Both the position numbers and the translations under genes were made by a program. Source: Deltaproteobacteria bacterium (GTDB lineage Bacteria; Myxococcota; Myxococcia; Myxococcales; Anaeromyxobacteraceae). Taken from it: a stretch of 64,000 nt of DNA. This document shows, in pieces, positions 28,906-37,748 of this stretch. The notes beneath the pieces are model-generated. The model saw only the letters and a program-made list of their open reading frames with translations. It searched no databases and was not told the DNA's origin. The stretch spans positions 62,001 through 126,000 of the forward strand of contig JACRMN010000012.1 of the NCBI GenBank assembly GCA_016214955.1, given 5' to 3'. The first letter of the stretch is position 1. Every line of letters starts with the position of its first letter.

Positions 28906-30180
28906 TCAGGCGCGGAGCGACGGGCGCGCGGGCTCGCCGCCGGGCCCCGGCGGCGCGTGGGCGCCGGACGGCCCGCGCCAGGCGAAGGCCGCGGCCTGGG
29001 CCTCCAGGGCCCGGGCCCGCGAGATGCCCGCGGCGCCGAGCTGCTCGTAGGCCGCCTGCAGCTCCTGCCGCTCCATGTGCTCGGCGAGGAGCAGCAGCTC
29101 TCCCAGCGTGCCCTCGCGCTTCACCAGGGCCGCCACCGTGGCGTCGGCGAGGTGGAGCTGGGCCACCACCTCCTGCATGTCCACCGCGTAGACCGCGACC
29201 AGCAGCGAGAGGATGCCCACCAGGAAGCCCTGCTCCGGCGCGTCGGCCACGCTGCGCAGCCGCGGGTGAAGCCGGCAGAGCTCCTCGAGGAAGGTGGCCC
29301 GCACCGCCGCGGCGTCGAGCAGCGGGTCGTCGAGTCCGCGGGAGCCGTCGGCCGAGAAGAGCGCCAGCTGCACCCAGCGCTTGAGCTGCCTGCGGCCCAG
29401 GAGCGTGATGGCCTGGCGCACGGAGCGGATGCGCTCGCGCGAGCCCACCGCCACCGAGTTCACCAGCACCAGCAGCCGGTAGGTGAGCCCCGGGCTCTGG
29501 CGGAAGGCGGCCTCCACCCGGGCGGTGTCGGCGTCCTCCTGGAGGAGCCCCATGAGCCGGAGCATGGCCGAGCCGCCCTCGGGGAGCTTCTTGCGCTCCA
29601 CCAGCGCCGGCCGCGCGAAGTGGTAGCCCTGGAAGTAGTCGAACCCCAGGTCGCGGCAGGCGCGGAACTGCTCGGCGGTCTCCACCTTCTCGGCCAGGAG
29701 CCGGGGCTGGAAGCCGCGCAGCCGCTTCACCTCGGCGGCCAGCTCCTCGGGCCGGAAGAAGGTGAGGTCCACCTTCACCAGGTCCACCCAGGGGTAGATG
29801 GGCTCGAAGCGGGCGTCGTACCGGTGGTCGTCGAGCGCCAGGGCGAAGCCGGCGCCGCGCAGCGCCCGGCAGCGGGCCAGCAGCGCCTCGTCCGGCTCGA
29901 TCGACTCCAGGAGCTCGATCACCATCGACTGCGGCGGCAGGAGCAGGAGCGCGTCGGAGTGGAGCAGCTCCCTGCCCACGTTGACGAAGCCGCGCTTGCC
30001 GCCGAGGAGCGACTCCACCCCCATGCCCGAGAGCGTGCCCAGGATGACGTCGGCCGAGGCGCGGGTGGCGTCCGGCATGGCCGGGTCGTCGGCGCTGCGG
30101 AAGAGCAGCTCGTAGCCCCACACCCGCTCCTCGCGGTCGAGGATCGGCTGGCGGCCGATGAGCCAGGTGGTGCTCTCCAT
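28906..30180 (-). CDS. EAL-HDOD domain signalling protein
   Basis: A 424-residue protein starting at ATG 30180. Residues 5-210 are an EAL-type domain: LIGRQPILDREERVWGYELLFRS has YELL in place of catalytic EAL, and the LALDDHRYD segment replaces the metal-binding DDFG. So it is probably an inactive c-di-GMP phosphodiesterase that may bind ligand or protein. Residues 215-400 are an HDOD domain (SPGLTYRLLVLVNSVAVG, IRSVRQAITLLGRRQLKRW). YuxH-type proteins of this build act in signalling in myxobacteria and others. The C-terminal 50 residues are Ala/Pro-rich. Upstream in-frame codons lack a ribosome site and add biased sequence. Confidence 0.9.
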   Translation of the reverse strand: MESTTWLIGRQPILDREERVWGYELLFRSADDPAMPDATRASADVILGTLSGMGVESLLGGKRGFVNVGRELLHSDALLLLPPQSMVIELLESIEPDEALLARCRALRGAGFALALDDHRYDARFEPIYPWVDLVKVDLTFFRPEELAAEVKRLRGFQPRLLAEKVETAEQFRACRDLGFDYFQGYHFARPALVERKKLPEGGSAMLRLMGLLQEDADTARVEAAFRQSPGLTYRLLVLVNSVAVGSRERIRSVRQAITLLGRRQLKRWVQLALFSADGSRGLDDPLLDAAAVRATFLEELCRLHPRLRSVADAPEQGFLVGILSLLVAVYAVDMQEVVAQLHLADATVAALVKREGTLGELLLLAEHMERQELQAAYEQLGAAGISRARALEAQAAAFAWRGPSGAHAPPGPGGEPARPSLRA

Positions 30181-30358
30181 GGGTTTCCCGTCCGCGCGGC
30201 TGCGGCGCAGCACGAGGCTCTGCACGGGCCGTTCCGGCAAGGCCGCCCGGAGATCGCGCCCATCCGCCCGGGAGAAGGGGGTAGGGCGTGCGGTGGGGCT
30301 GGAGCGTCCGCGACCCGGTGGGTCGCGAGGGGCCCGTGAGATCGCCTGCGGCGCGGCC

Positions 30359-31015
30359 TCAGCGCAGTCCGGCGCGCGTGGCGGCGGCGATGACCTTCGC
30401 CACCGCCTCGGCACCCAGTGGCTCGCACCGGCCCAGCAGCCGCGCCAGGAGCGCCACGCGGGCCACGCGCTCCAGCGTCTCCAGCCGGTCGCAGGCCTGC
30501 CCCGGCGTGGCGCCCAGCGCCAGCGCCCCGTGCCGCTCGAGGAGCAGCACGTCGTGCGAGGCCAGGAGCGGCGCCAGCGAGGCGGCCACCTCGGGCGTGC
30601 CCGGCGTGGCGAAGGGGGCCACCGCCACCGGGCCCAGCACCACCGAGGCCTCCGGCAGCAGGTCGTTCGGGGGCGGGAGCCCCGCCACGGTGAAGGCCAC
30701 CGCGGTGATGGGGTGGGCGTGGACCAGGGCGAGCGCGTCGGGCCGGGCGGCGTAGGCGCAGAGGTGCATGCCCAGCTCGCTGGTGGGCCTCCCCTTGCCG
30801 GAGAGCCGCTTCCCGGCCGCGTCCACCACCAGCAGATCTCCGGGGCGCAGCGCCGCCTTGGACACGCCCGAGGGCGTCACCAGGAAGCGGTCTCTCCCCA
30901 GCCGCGCCGACACGTTCCCCTCGCCGGCGCCGATGAGATCCCGCGCCTGGAGCCTCCGGCACACCGCGGTGAGCTCCGCACGCAGCTTCCTCTCGTCGGG
31001 CTTCCTCGGGGCCAT
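30359..31015 (-). CDS. class II aldolase/adducin-family protein
   Basis: A 218-residue zinc aldolase-fold protein, like L-fuculose-phosphate or ribulose-phosphate aldolases and the epimerases. The zinc ligands sit in ALVHAHPITAVAF (HxH) and LLERHGALALG (H). GAGEGNVSARLG near residue 29 is the phosphate-binding loop, and the acidic residue of SELGMHLCAYAARPD may be catalytic. Its start is 18 bases after the stop of kdsD on the same strand, so the two likely form an operon. A sugar phosphate is the probable substrate; which one is not clear. Confidence 0.88.
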   Translation of the reverse strand: MAPRKPDERKLRAELTAVCRRLQARDLIGAGEGNVSARLGRDRFLVTPSGVSKAALRPGDLLVVDAAGKRLSGKGRPTSELGMHLCAYAARPDALALVHAHPITAVAFTVAGLPPPNDLLPEASVVLGPVAVAPFATPGTPEVAASLAPLLASHDVLLLERHGALALGATPGQACDRLETLERVARVALLARLLGRCEPLGAEAVAKVIAAATRAGLR

Positions 31016-31033
31016 GGTCGGGGTCGCGCTCGC

Positions 31034-32041
31034 CTAGAGGATCTTCGCCGCCAGCAGGTCCTGCACGTCCAGGAGCCCCACCGGCCGGTCCTGCCCGTCC
31101 ACCACCGGCACCTGGTCGATGGCGGCGGCGCGCAGCACCCGCGTGGCCTCGTCCACCCGGGCCTCGGGCCGCACGGTGCGCGGGTTGCGGGTCATCACCT
31201 TCTCCACGCGGGCGCGGAAGTCCACCTGGTTGCGCTCCACCAGCCGGCGCAGGTCACCGTCGGTGAATACCCCAACCAGCTTGCCGCGCCCGTTCACCAC
31301 CGTGGCGGCGCCGGGCCGGCCCGGCGTCTGGGTCATCACCGCCACGCACTGGGCCAGGGTGGCGCTGGCCTGCACCAGCGGGTTGGCGTCGCCCTGGCGC
31401 ATCACCTCGGCCACCTTCATGAGGCCGCGCCCCAGCTTGCCGGCCGGGTGGTAGAGGGCGAAGTCCTCCTGGTCGAAGGGCCGGTTCTCCAGCACCGTCA
31501 TGGCGATGGCGTCGCCGAGCGCCAGCAGGGCCGCCGTCGAGGCGGTGGGCGCCAGCCCCAGCGGGCAGGCCTCCTCGATGGGGCCGAGCGGCACCGTGAG
31601 GTCGGCGCCGCGGGCCAGCGGGTTGTGCTCGTCGCGGGTGAGGGCGATCACCTTGGCGCCGATGCGGCGCAGCGCCGGGAGGAGCCGCAGGATCTCCTCG
31701 GTCTCGCCGCTGTTGGAGAGGGCCAGCACCACGTCGTCCCGGGCGATGCGCCCCAGGTCGCCGTGGGCCGCCTCGCCGGGGTGGACGTAGAGCGAAGGGG
31801 TGCCAGTGGAGGCCAGGGTGGCGGAGATCTTCTGGGCCACGAAGCCCGGCTTGCCCATGCCGGTGACCACCACCCGGCCGCGGCAGGCCAGGATCCACTC
31901 CACCGCCTGGGCGAAGCCGGCGCCCAGCCTCAGGCTGCCGATCGCGCCCGACTCGGTGGCGAGCACGGTGCGCCCGTAGCGCAGCAGGCGCGCCCGATCG
32001 GGGGCGCGCGCACGGCTCCTACCCCTCTTCCGCCTGGCCAT
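31034..32041 (-). CDS. kdsD: arabinose-5-phosphate isomerase (KpsF/GutQ family)
   Basis: A 335-residue SIS-CBS-CBS protein. The SIS sugar-isomerase domain spans about residues 30-180 ([48 protein letters not shown]). Two CBS domains fill about residues 200-335. It converts ribulose-5-phosphate to arabinose-5-phosphate for KDO in LPS. Neither candidate start (ATG 32041 or GTG 32059, six codons longer) has a good ribosome site; the ATG gives [10 protein letters not shown]. It is divergent from the transaldolase-like gene, which also acts on sugar phosphates, and followed by the class II aldolase. Confidence 0.94.
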   Translation of the reverse strand: MARRKRGRSRARAPDRARLLRYGRTVLATESGAIGSLRLGAGFAQAVEWILACRGRVVVTGMGKPGFVAQKISATLASTGTPSLYVHPGEAAHGDLGRIARDDVVLALSNSGETEEILRLLPALRRIGAKVIALTRDEHNPLARGADLTVPLGPIEEACPLGLAPTASTAALLALGDAIAMTVLENRPFDQEDFALYHPAGKLGRGLMKVAEVMRQGDANPLVQASATLAQCVAVMTQTPGRPGAATVVNGRGKLVGVFTDGDLRRLVERNQVDFRARVEKVMTRNPRTVRPEARVDEATRVLRAAAIDQVPVVDGQDRPVGLLDVQDLLAAKIL

Positions 32042-32072
32042 GGCCCGGGCAAATACCACGTTTCCGGGCGGG

Positions 32073-32102
32073 TTGCGGGGTGTCAGCCCGCCCGGCTATG
32101 AC
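32073..32102 (+). promoter_or_regulatory. candidate promoter for transaldolase-like gene
   Basis: TTGCGG (32073-32078), 18-base spacer, TATGAC (32097-32102), about 33 bases before the start. The spacer holds half of a GGGCGGG (32067-32073) / CCCGCCC (32087-32093) dyad that could bind a regulator. Matches to consensus are partial. Confidence 0.35.
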
Positions 32103-32135
32103 TACCCCTCCCCCGAGGGCACCTGGAGGAACACG

Positions 32136-32786
32136 ATGCAGTTCTTCATCGATTCGGCCGACGTCGGCGAGATCAAGAAGGCCCTCGCCATGGGGCTCTG
32201 TGACGGCGTGACCACCAACCCGTCGCTGGTGGCCAAGACCGGCCGGAAGTTCAGCGAGGTCCTGAAGGAGATCACCTCGCTCGTGCCCGGGCCGGTGTCG
32301 GCCGAGGTCACGGCCGTGGACCACGAGGGGATGATGAGGGAGGCCCACGCCCTCGCCAAGGTGGCCGACAACGTGGTGGTCAAGGTGCCGCTCATCGTCG
32401 AGGGGCTGCGCGTGGTGCGCGACCTCTCCAGCGAGGGCATCCGCACCAACGTCACCCTGTGCTTCTCGCCGGTCCAGGCGCTCCTGGCCGCCAAGGCCGG
32501 CGCCACCTACATCTCGCCCTTCGTCGGCCGGCTCGACGACATCTCCGAGGACGGCATGGCGATGGTGGCCCAGATCCTCGAGATCTACCGGGCCTACGAT
32601 TTCGCCACCAAGGTGCTGGTCGCCAGCGTGCGCCACCCCATCCACGTCCTCGAGGCGGCGCGCCTCGGCGCCGACGTGGCCACCATCCCCTTCAACGTCA
32701 TCGACCAGCTCGCCAGGCACCCGCTCACCGACGCCGGCCTGAAGAAGTTCCTGGCCGACTGGGAGAAGGTGCCGAAGGAGAAGTAG
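32136..32786 (+). CDS. transaldolase / fructose-6-phosphate aldolase family
   Basis: A 216-residue small transaldolase (TalC/Fsa subfamily), TIM barrel. [17 protein letters not shown] is the family start; [40 protein letters not shown] and the Schiff-base Lys in [13 protein letters not shown] are present. GGAGGA at 32124-32129 supports ATG 32136. Short members are either true transaldolases of the pentose phosphate pathway or fructose-6-phosphate aldolases; sequence here does not decide between them. It is divergent from kdsD. Confidence 0.93.
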   Translation: MQFFIDSADVGEIKKALAMGLCDGVTTNPSLVAKTGRKFSEVLKEITSLVPGPVSAEVTAVDHEGMMREAHALAKVADNVVVKVPLIVEGLRVVRDLSSEGIRTNVTLCFSPVQALLAAKAGATYISPFVGRLDDISEDGMAMVAQILEIYRAYDFATKVLVASVRHPIHVLEAARLGADVATIPFNVIDQLARHPLTDAGLKKFLADWEKVPKEK

Positions 32787-32813
32787 GCCCGGGGCGCGGC
32801 CCGGCCGTCGGGC

Positions 32814-33254
32814 TCACCCCGGGAACAGCGCCCGCTCCACCCGCTCCACCGCGCCCACCAGGTCGGCGCGGGTGAGCCGCGCGCCCTCGGCCCACTCCTT
32901 GAGGCCCAGGCACTTCTCGGTCACGAAGCGCACCAGCAGGTGGCAGGCGGCCTCGTCGGCCGGCGAGCGCAGCGCTGCCGGCCCCTCGTGGCCCAGCAGC
33001 CGCTCCTCGGCCTCGAACCGGCGCTCGAGGTCGAGCCTGGCGAGCCGGAGCGCCAGGCGCAGCACCTCGGGGCGCGGCCGCTCGGCGAGGCCCGCCGCCC
33101 AGCGCTGGCGCAGCTCCTCGCTCACCCACTCGACGAGCGGCGGCGGCCAGGCCCCGAGCTCCCTCGCCAGCTCCTCGGCGAAGCGCCGGCAGATGACGTC
33201 GCGCACCGGCTCCTTCTGCAGGTCGTAGATCCAGTCGAAGCGGCGGTCGCGCAT
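32814..33254 (-). CDS. hypothetical protein
   Basis: A 146-residue soluble, mostly helical protein that I do not recognise. Its start, MRDRRFDWIYDLQKEPVRDVICRRF, is distinctive and unlike chance frame translations in this DNA, and the composition (many Glu, Arg, Leu in amphipathic helices) supports a real gene. There is no signal or membrane segment. One Cys-Leu-Gly segment near LVRFVTEKCLGLKEWAEG may be the core. It is convergent with the transaldolase gene and divergent from the MFS gene. Confidence 0.65.
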   Translation of the reverse strand: MRDRRFDWIYDLQKEPVRDVICRRFAEELARELGAWPPPLVEWVSEELRQRWAAGLAERPRPEVLRLALRLARLDLERRFEAEERLLGHEGPAALRSPADEAACHLLVRFVTEKCLGLKEWAEGARLTRADLVGAVERVERALFPG

Positions 33255-33346
33255 CGGGGCGGAGTGTAGCCGAGCGCCCGCTCCCGCGGTGCGGCGGCCC
33301 GGGCGGGTGATTGGCCCGGGACCGCCTCGCGAGGCATGAATGGGCC

Positions 33347-34510
33347 ATGCCCCGCAGCGACCCCGCCCTCCGCCGGGCCCTGGCCGGCGCCCTGGCGCTG
33401 GCCGCGGCCATGGGCATCGGCCGCTTCGCCTACACGGCGCTCCTGCCCGCGGCGCAGCGCGCGCTCGGCATCGACGACGCCGTGGGCGGCGCCATCGCCT
33501 CGGTGAACCTCCTCGGCTACCTGGTGGGCGTGCTGGTGGCCCGCGGCCTCCCGCAGCCGGCGCGCCCCCGCGGCCTCCTCACCGGCCTGTTCCTCACCGC
33601 CCTCACCACCGCCGGGGTGGCCGCGAGCGGGGCCCCGCTCCTCTGGTTCGCGCTCCGCTTCCTCTCCGGCGTGGCCAGCGGCCTGGTCTTCGTCCTCGCC
33701 ACCACCGCCGCCCTCGACGCCGGCCCCGGCTCGGTGCCGCGCCCGGGCACGCTCTACGCCGGCGTGGGCTGCGGCATGGCCTTCTCCGGCGCCCTGGCCG
33801 GCCTGGTGCCTGGATCGCTCGGCTGGCAGCTCCCCTGGCTGCTCCTCGGCGGCGTGGCCGCGGCCCTGGCCCTCGCCGCCTGGCCGGCCCTCGGCGCCCC
33901 GCTGGCCCACGGCCCAGCGGCCGGCGGCCCGGCGAGCGGCCCCCACGGCGGCCTGCGGCTCGGCTTCCGGCGGCTGGGCGCCGCCTACTTCCTCGAGGGG
34001 CTGGGCTACATCGTCAGCGGCACCTTCGCGGTGGTGGCGGTGCGGCGCACGCCCGGGCTGGAGGCGCTCGCCCCCTGGACCTGGACGCTCACCGGGCTCG
34101 CCGCCGCCCCCTCGGCGCCGCTCTGGAGCGCCCTCGGCCGGCGCATCGGGCTGCGCGGAGCGCTGGTGGTGGCCTACCTGACCCAGGCGGCCGGCATGGC
34201 GCTGCCCTCGGTGTCGAACGCCGCCGCCTCGGCCGTCGTCGGCGCGGCCCTCTTCGGCAGCACCTTCCTGGGCATCGTGGTGCTCACCATGAGCGCCGCC
34301 CGGCTGCTCGTTCCCCGGGCGCTCGGCCGCGCGGTGGGCACGCTCACCGCCCTCTACGGCGTGGGCCAGATCATCGGCCCCATCGCCGCCGGTGCCCTCT
34401 CGCAGCGCCTCGGCGACCCGCGGCCCGCGGTGCTGCTGGCCTCGCTGGCGGTGGCCGCCGGCGCGGCGCTGCTCGCCTGGCCGTCGCCTCGACCGTCACC
34501 CGCACCCTGA
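33347..34510 (+). CDS. MFS transporter, YbfB/YjiJ-like
   Basis: A 387-residue protein with about 12 hydrophobic segments. ALAAAMGIGRFAYTALLPAA near the N-terminus is the signature of the YbfB/YjiJ family of major facilitator transporters (IGRFxYTxLLPxM). The central cytoplasmic loop is near residue 190-205 (GPAAGGPASGPHGG). Substrate unknown. ATG 33347 is used; codons before it are rich in charged residues. It is followed after nine bases by the tautomerase gene, probably an operon. Confidence 0.88.
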   Translation: MPRSDPALRRALAGALALAAAMGIGRFAYTALLPAAQRALGIDDAVGGAIASVNLLGYLVGVLVARGLPQPARPRGLLTGLFLTALTTAGVAASGAPLLWFALRFLSGVASGLVFVLATTAALDAGPGSVPRPGTLYAGVGCGMAFSGALAGLVPGSLGWQLPWLLLGGVAAALALAAWPALGAPLAHGPAAGGPASGPHGGLRLGFRRLGAAYFLEGLGYIVSGTFAVVAVRRTPGLEALAPWTWTLTGLAAAPSAPLWSALGRRIGLRGALVVAYLTQAAGMALPSVSNAAASAVVGAALFGSTFLGIVVLTMSAARLLVPRALGRAVGTLTALYGVGQIIGPIAAGALSQRLGDPRPAVLLASLAVAAGAALLAWPSPRPSPAP

Positions 34511-34519
34511 GGAGGCTCC

Positions 34520-34723
34520 ATGCCGTACGTGAACATCAAGATCACCCGCGAGGGCGCCACCGCCGATCAGAAGGCGGCGCTCATCCGGGGCGTCACCGAG
34601 CTCTTGCGCACCACGCTCAACAAGAACCCGGCCACCACCGTGGTGGTCATCGACGAGGTCGAGACCGACAACTGGGGCATCGGCGGCGAGTCGGTGACGG
34701 TGCGGCGGAAGCGAGGGAGCTGA
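34520..34723 (+). CDS. 4-oxalocrotonate tautomerase-family enzyme
   Basis: A 67-residue protein of the 4-OT family. After Met removal the catalytic Pro1 is exposed (MPYVNIKITREG). ALIRGVTELLRTTLNKNPATTVVVIDEV and NWGIGGESV match the family. Bacterial members tautomerise dienols in aromatic meta-cleavage or act as cis-3-chloroacrylic acid dehalogenase relatives. GGAGG at 34510-34514 is six bases before the start. It follows the MFS gene directly, and an Asp-nucleophile hydrolase comes next, so a small degradative group is possible. Confidence 0.9.
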   Translation: MPYVNIKITREGATADQKAALIRGVTELLRTTLNKNPATTVVVIDEVETDNWGIGGESVTVRRKRGS

Positions 34724-34838
34724 CGCCGCCGCCTCCGGCGCCGTGGCTGGGAAACGGTGACCGGCGGCAGGCGCATCCCGGATGGGCTTTCCGGGGCGAG
34801 CGCCATCCGATCCTTGGCCTCCGGCCGTTTCCCGGGGC

Positions 34839-35726
34839 ATGAGCGAGAGCGAGACGGGCACCGCTCCGGTGGTCAGGCGGATCCGCCTGCGGTCGGGCCA
34901 GCACATGGCAACGTCGGTGCAGGGCGGCACCGGTCCGGCCGTGGTGCTGCTGCACGGTATCCCGGGGTGGCGTGGAACCTTCGGCGAGGTGGCCCGGCGG
35001 CTGGCGGACGAGTGTCGGGTCTACTCGCCCGACCTGCTCGGGTTCGGAGAGTCGGATCCCGCGCCGCCGGGGGCTCACGCCGCCGAGCAGGCCGCCGCCG
35101 TGGTCGAGCTGCTCGATGCGCTGGGCCTCGCCTCGGCTCACCTGGTGGGCTTCGACTACGGGGGACCCACCGCCGTGCTCGTGGCCGCCCGGGCCCGGGA
35201 GCGGGTCTCTTCGCTCACCCTGGCGGCCACCAACCTCTTCCCGGATACCCCGGTGCCCGCGCCGCTCCGGGTCGCCTCGGTGCCGCTGCTGGGCGACCTC
35301 GCCTTCCGCCTGGCGTTCGCCCGGCCCGGCCTGGTCGCGCTGTGGCGGGCGGCGACCGCGGACCGGGCCGCTTTCCCCTGGGCGCGCTTCCGCGCCGCCC
35401 TTTCCTCCCCGCAGGGAGTGCGCTCCACGCGGGAGATCTTCCTGGCCAGCCTGCGCGACCTGCCCGGCCTCTACGGCCCGGTCGCGGACGCAGCGCGCAC
35501 CCTGGGACTCCCGGCGGCCGTTCTCTGGGGGGACCGCGACCCCTTCTTCCCGCCGGCGGCGGGCCGGCGCACCGCGGAGGCCCTGGGCGGCAGCCTCCGG
35601 ATCCTGGCAGGATGCGGCCACTTCGTCCCCGAGGAGCGGCCGGCGGAGATGGCCCAGGCGGTGCTCGGCCTGGTCCGCGCCGGGCGGCCCGCGGTGGCGC
35701 GGAGCGCGGGAGGCCGCGAGGCGTGA
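34839..35726 (+). CDS. alpha/beta hydrolase with Asp nucleophile (epoxide hydrolase / haloalkane dehalogenase type)
   Basis: A 295-residue alpha/beta hydrolase. The nucleophile elbow reads VGFDYGGPT, so Asp106 stands where esterases have Ser; this is the mark of haloalkane dehalogenases and epoxide hydrolases. LLHGIPGW supplies the oxyanion-hole His-Gly. The acid is in LWGDRDPFFP and the His in CGHFVPEERP. A cap region spans roughly residues 130-215. The stop overlaps the GTG start of the ECF sigma factor (GTGA), so the two are translated together. The substrate is unknown; the pairing suggests the sigma factor controls or responds to the reaction. Confidence 0.88.
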   Translation: MSESETGTAPVVRRIRLRSGQHMATSVQGGTGPAVVLLHGIPGWRGTFGEVARRLADECRVYSPDLLGFGESDPAPPGAHAAEQAAAVVELLDALGLASAHLVGFDYGGPTAVLVAARARERVSSLTLAATNLFPDTPVPAPLRVASVPLLGDLAFRLAFARPGLVALWRAATADRAAFPWARFRAALSSPQGVRSTREIFLASLRDLPGLYGPVADAARTLGLPAAVLWGDRDPFFPPAAGRRTAEALGGSLRILAGCGHFVPEERPAEMAQAVLGLVRAGRPAVARSAGGREA

Positions 35727-36487
35727 GAGGCTCGACCGAGCAGAGGGCGCGGCTGGCCGAGGGGTTCCAGGAGTGCCGGCAGGCGCTGACCGGATACCTC
35801 ACCAAGCTGCTCGCCCGCGAGGACGTCGCCGAGGAGCTTGTGCAGCAGGCGGCGCTCCGCGCCTTGGAGCAGGAGGTGCTGCCCGAGGCGCCCGGCGAGC
35901 TGCGCTCCTGGCTCTTCCGCGTCGCCACCAACCTGGCCATCGACCACCTCCGCCGCCAGGCCACCTGGCGGGAGGGGGTCCTCGACGACGTGCGCAGCCG
36001 GGTCGAGCGGAGCGAGGGCTTCGTGGCCGCCTCGCGGCTGCTGGCCGGCTCGCCGGAGATGCGGGCCATCGCTCGCGACCATCTGGCGGTCTGCTTCGCC
36101 TGCACCCTGCGCAGCCTCGCCCCCCAGGAGTCGGCGGCCCTGCTGCTGCGGGAGCTCTATGGCTTCACCACCCAGGAGGTCGCCGAGGTGCTGGGGGCCC
36201 GCTTCGCCCAGGCCAAGCGCTGGATCCAGGCGGCGCGCGCCTCTCTGCAGGCGCGCTACCAGCGTACCTGCGCCCTGGTGACCCAGGAAGGAGCCTGCTT
36301 CCAGTGCGTCGAGCTGGACCGCTTCTTCGAGGCCGGCGCCGGTGACCCGCTGGCGGGCACCGATCGCTCCCTGGGCGCGCGCCTGGTGGTCATCGGCCGG
36401 CGGGGCGACGAGCCGCTCAGCCCCTGGCACCGGCAGATGATGAAGCTGGTGGGCGATGTGCTGGAGGAGGAGCCCGGAGGGCGGTGA
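35723..36487 (+). CDS. ECF sigma factor with internal and C-terminal Cys motifs
   Basis: A 254-residue sigma-70-family factor. Region 2 is about residues 15-82 (LRSWLFRVATNLAIDHLRRQ). Region 4 is about residues 128-180 (LYGFTTQEVAEVLGARFAQAKRWIQ). Between them is His120-x3-Cys124-x2-Cys127, an HxxxCxxC pattern like the zinc site of ZAS anti-sigma factors. After region 4 there is a 74-residue extension with Cys183 and Cys192-x2-Cys195. No anti-sigma gene is adjacent. The metal-sensing CorE-type (ECF44) factors of myxobacteria also lack an anti-sigma and use Cys motifs in the linker and C-terminus. This factor may sense metal or redox by the same logic; that is inference. GTG start overlaps the hydrolase stop. 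Confidence 0.86.
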   Translation: MRGSTEQRARLAEGFQECRQALTGYLTKLLAREDVAEELVQQAALRALEQEVLPEAPGELRSWLFRVATNLAIDHLRRQATWREGVLDDVRSRVERSEGFVAASRLLAGSPEMRAIARDHLAVCFACTLRSLAPQESAALLLRELYGFTTQEVAEVLGARFAQAKRWIQAARASLQARYQRTCALVTQEGACFQCVELDRFFEAGAGDPLAGTDRSLGARLVVIGRRGDEPLSPWHRQMMKLVGDVLEEEPGGR

Positions 36488-36507
36488 ATGGACCCGCTGG
36501 CGGGCCG

Positions 36508-37323
36508 TCAGCCCGCCTGCAGCACGCCGGCGCCCTGCGGCACCACCGCCGGCACCAGCCGCAGCCGGCCCAGCGACACCGGCGCCGGCTGGTCGCCGGC
36601 GCGGAGCTCGGCCAGCACGTAGGCGTAGACCCGCTTGCGGAAGAGGAAGTCGCGGTGGCCCTCGGCGGGCACCTCGACGTTCTGCACGTAGGGCAGGCCG
36701 AAGGTCTCCACCACCGCAGAGGGGTACGGGACCAGGAGGTCCCGGCGCGACCAGATCGAGGTGAGCCGCACGCCCGGCGGCCAGTTGCCCCGCGCCAGGC
36801 GGCGCAGGAAGCGGCTGCGCGGCGCCATCTGGAAGAGGGCCGGGGCCAGGAAGCCCAGCGGCAGCGCCGCCCAGGCGGCCGGGGTGCCGTGGAAGGGTGC
36901 GCCCAGGGTCACCAGCGAGCGCACGCGGCGCCAGCCGCCCAGCTTCTTCACGTAGTAGGCGCCCACCAGCCCGCCCTGGGAGTGGGCCACGATGGTGAGC
37001 GGCCCCATGGTGGGGTGGCGCTCGTAGAGCCGGTCCACCTTGGCCTTCACGTGCATGGCCAGGTCGTCGATGCCGCGCCGCAGGAGCTGCTGCACGCCGC
37101 CCAGGTTGAAGGAGAAGACCGTGTAGCCGTCGCGGCGGAGCCGGCGCTCCAGCACCTCGACGGCGCGCCGCGTTGCCAGGAAGCCGTGGAGCAGCAGCAC
37201 CGGACGGTGGGCGTGGTCGAAGTCGGCGGCGCGGGGAGAAGGGCCGGGCGGCTCGAAGTCGAGGTAGCCGGCCAGGTAGCGGACCTGCCGCTCGAGCCGG
37301 CTCAGCTTCCTGATGATCGACAT
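36508..37323 (-). CDS. alpha/beta hydrolase, lipase/PGAP1-like
   Basis: A 271-residue alpha/beta hydrolase starting at ATG 37323 with GGAGCGGGGG before it. PVLLLHGFLATRRAVEVLERRL opens the fold; the nucleophile serine is in IVAHSQGGLVGAYYV (GxSxG variant HSQGG). SLVTLGAPFHGTP is typical of lipases and PGAP1-like acyl hydrolases, and the acid (SIWSRRDLLVPY) and His (EGHRDFL) follow. It has no clear signal peptide. Likely a lipid esterase or triacylglycerol-lipase-like enzyme. Convergent with the ECF gene, divergent from the first DAHP synthase. Confidence 0.85.
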   Translation of the reverse strand: MSIIRKLSRLERQVRYLAGYLDFEPPGPSPRAADFDHAHRPVLLLHGFLATRRAVEVLERRLRRDGYTVFSFNLGGVQQLLRRGIDDLAMHVKAKVDRLYERHPTMGPLTIVAHSQGGLVGAYYVKKLGGWRRVRSLVTLGAPFHGTPAAWAALPLGFLAPALFQMAPRSRFLRRLARGNWPPGVRLTSIWSRRDLLVPYPSAVVETFGLPYVQNVEVPAEGHRDFLFRKRVYAYVLAELRAGDQPAPVSLGRLRLVPAVVPQGAGVLQAG

Positions 37324-37748
37324 CCCCCGCTCCGTTCCGCCCATCCTGAGCATGTGGCGCGCCGCGCCTGCGCGCAAGACGTGGATCCCCGGGACGCGCG
37401 GTCGTGACGCTGCGTGCCGAGCCCACATCGGCCCTGCGGGCCCACCTCGGTCCGGTCCCGGAGGCCCGGTACGCTCCGTCCGTGAGACACCCTGCGCTCC
37501 GCCCGCGGGCCGCCTAGGCGGGGTGCAACCTGGCCACCTCTCACGGGGAAAGGAGTCACCGCCGGCGGCGGGGGCCGGGTGGGGTACCCCCCTTTCCCAC
37601 ATGGCCGAGGTGCGGGGGAGGGCGTGGGCGTGGTCTGCGGGGAGGGCGGGTGGCGAGCCGCCCTGCCGGTAGTGCCCAGCCGCCCGCCGGACGCTCGCAT
37701 CCGGGCCGGTCCGGCGCTACATTCCCGCCCCCACCCGAGGAGCCTTGC
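37324..37748. other. 425-base divergent gap, no gene supported
   Basis: The gap between the lipase-like gene and the first DAHP synthase gene. Frames here are open on both strands only because of GC content. The part 37522-37680 is G/C-strand biased with runs such as CCCCCCTTTCCC and GGGGGAGGG and reads like the extragenic GC repeat also seen at 23171-23213. No clear promoter; GAGG at 37736-37739 serves as the ribosome site of the following gene. Confidence 0.4.

Noticed and set aside
37313-37672. Short plus-strand open frame in the divergent gap
   Set aside because: No recognisable domain, biased Gly/Pro/Arg composition and no ribosome site.
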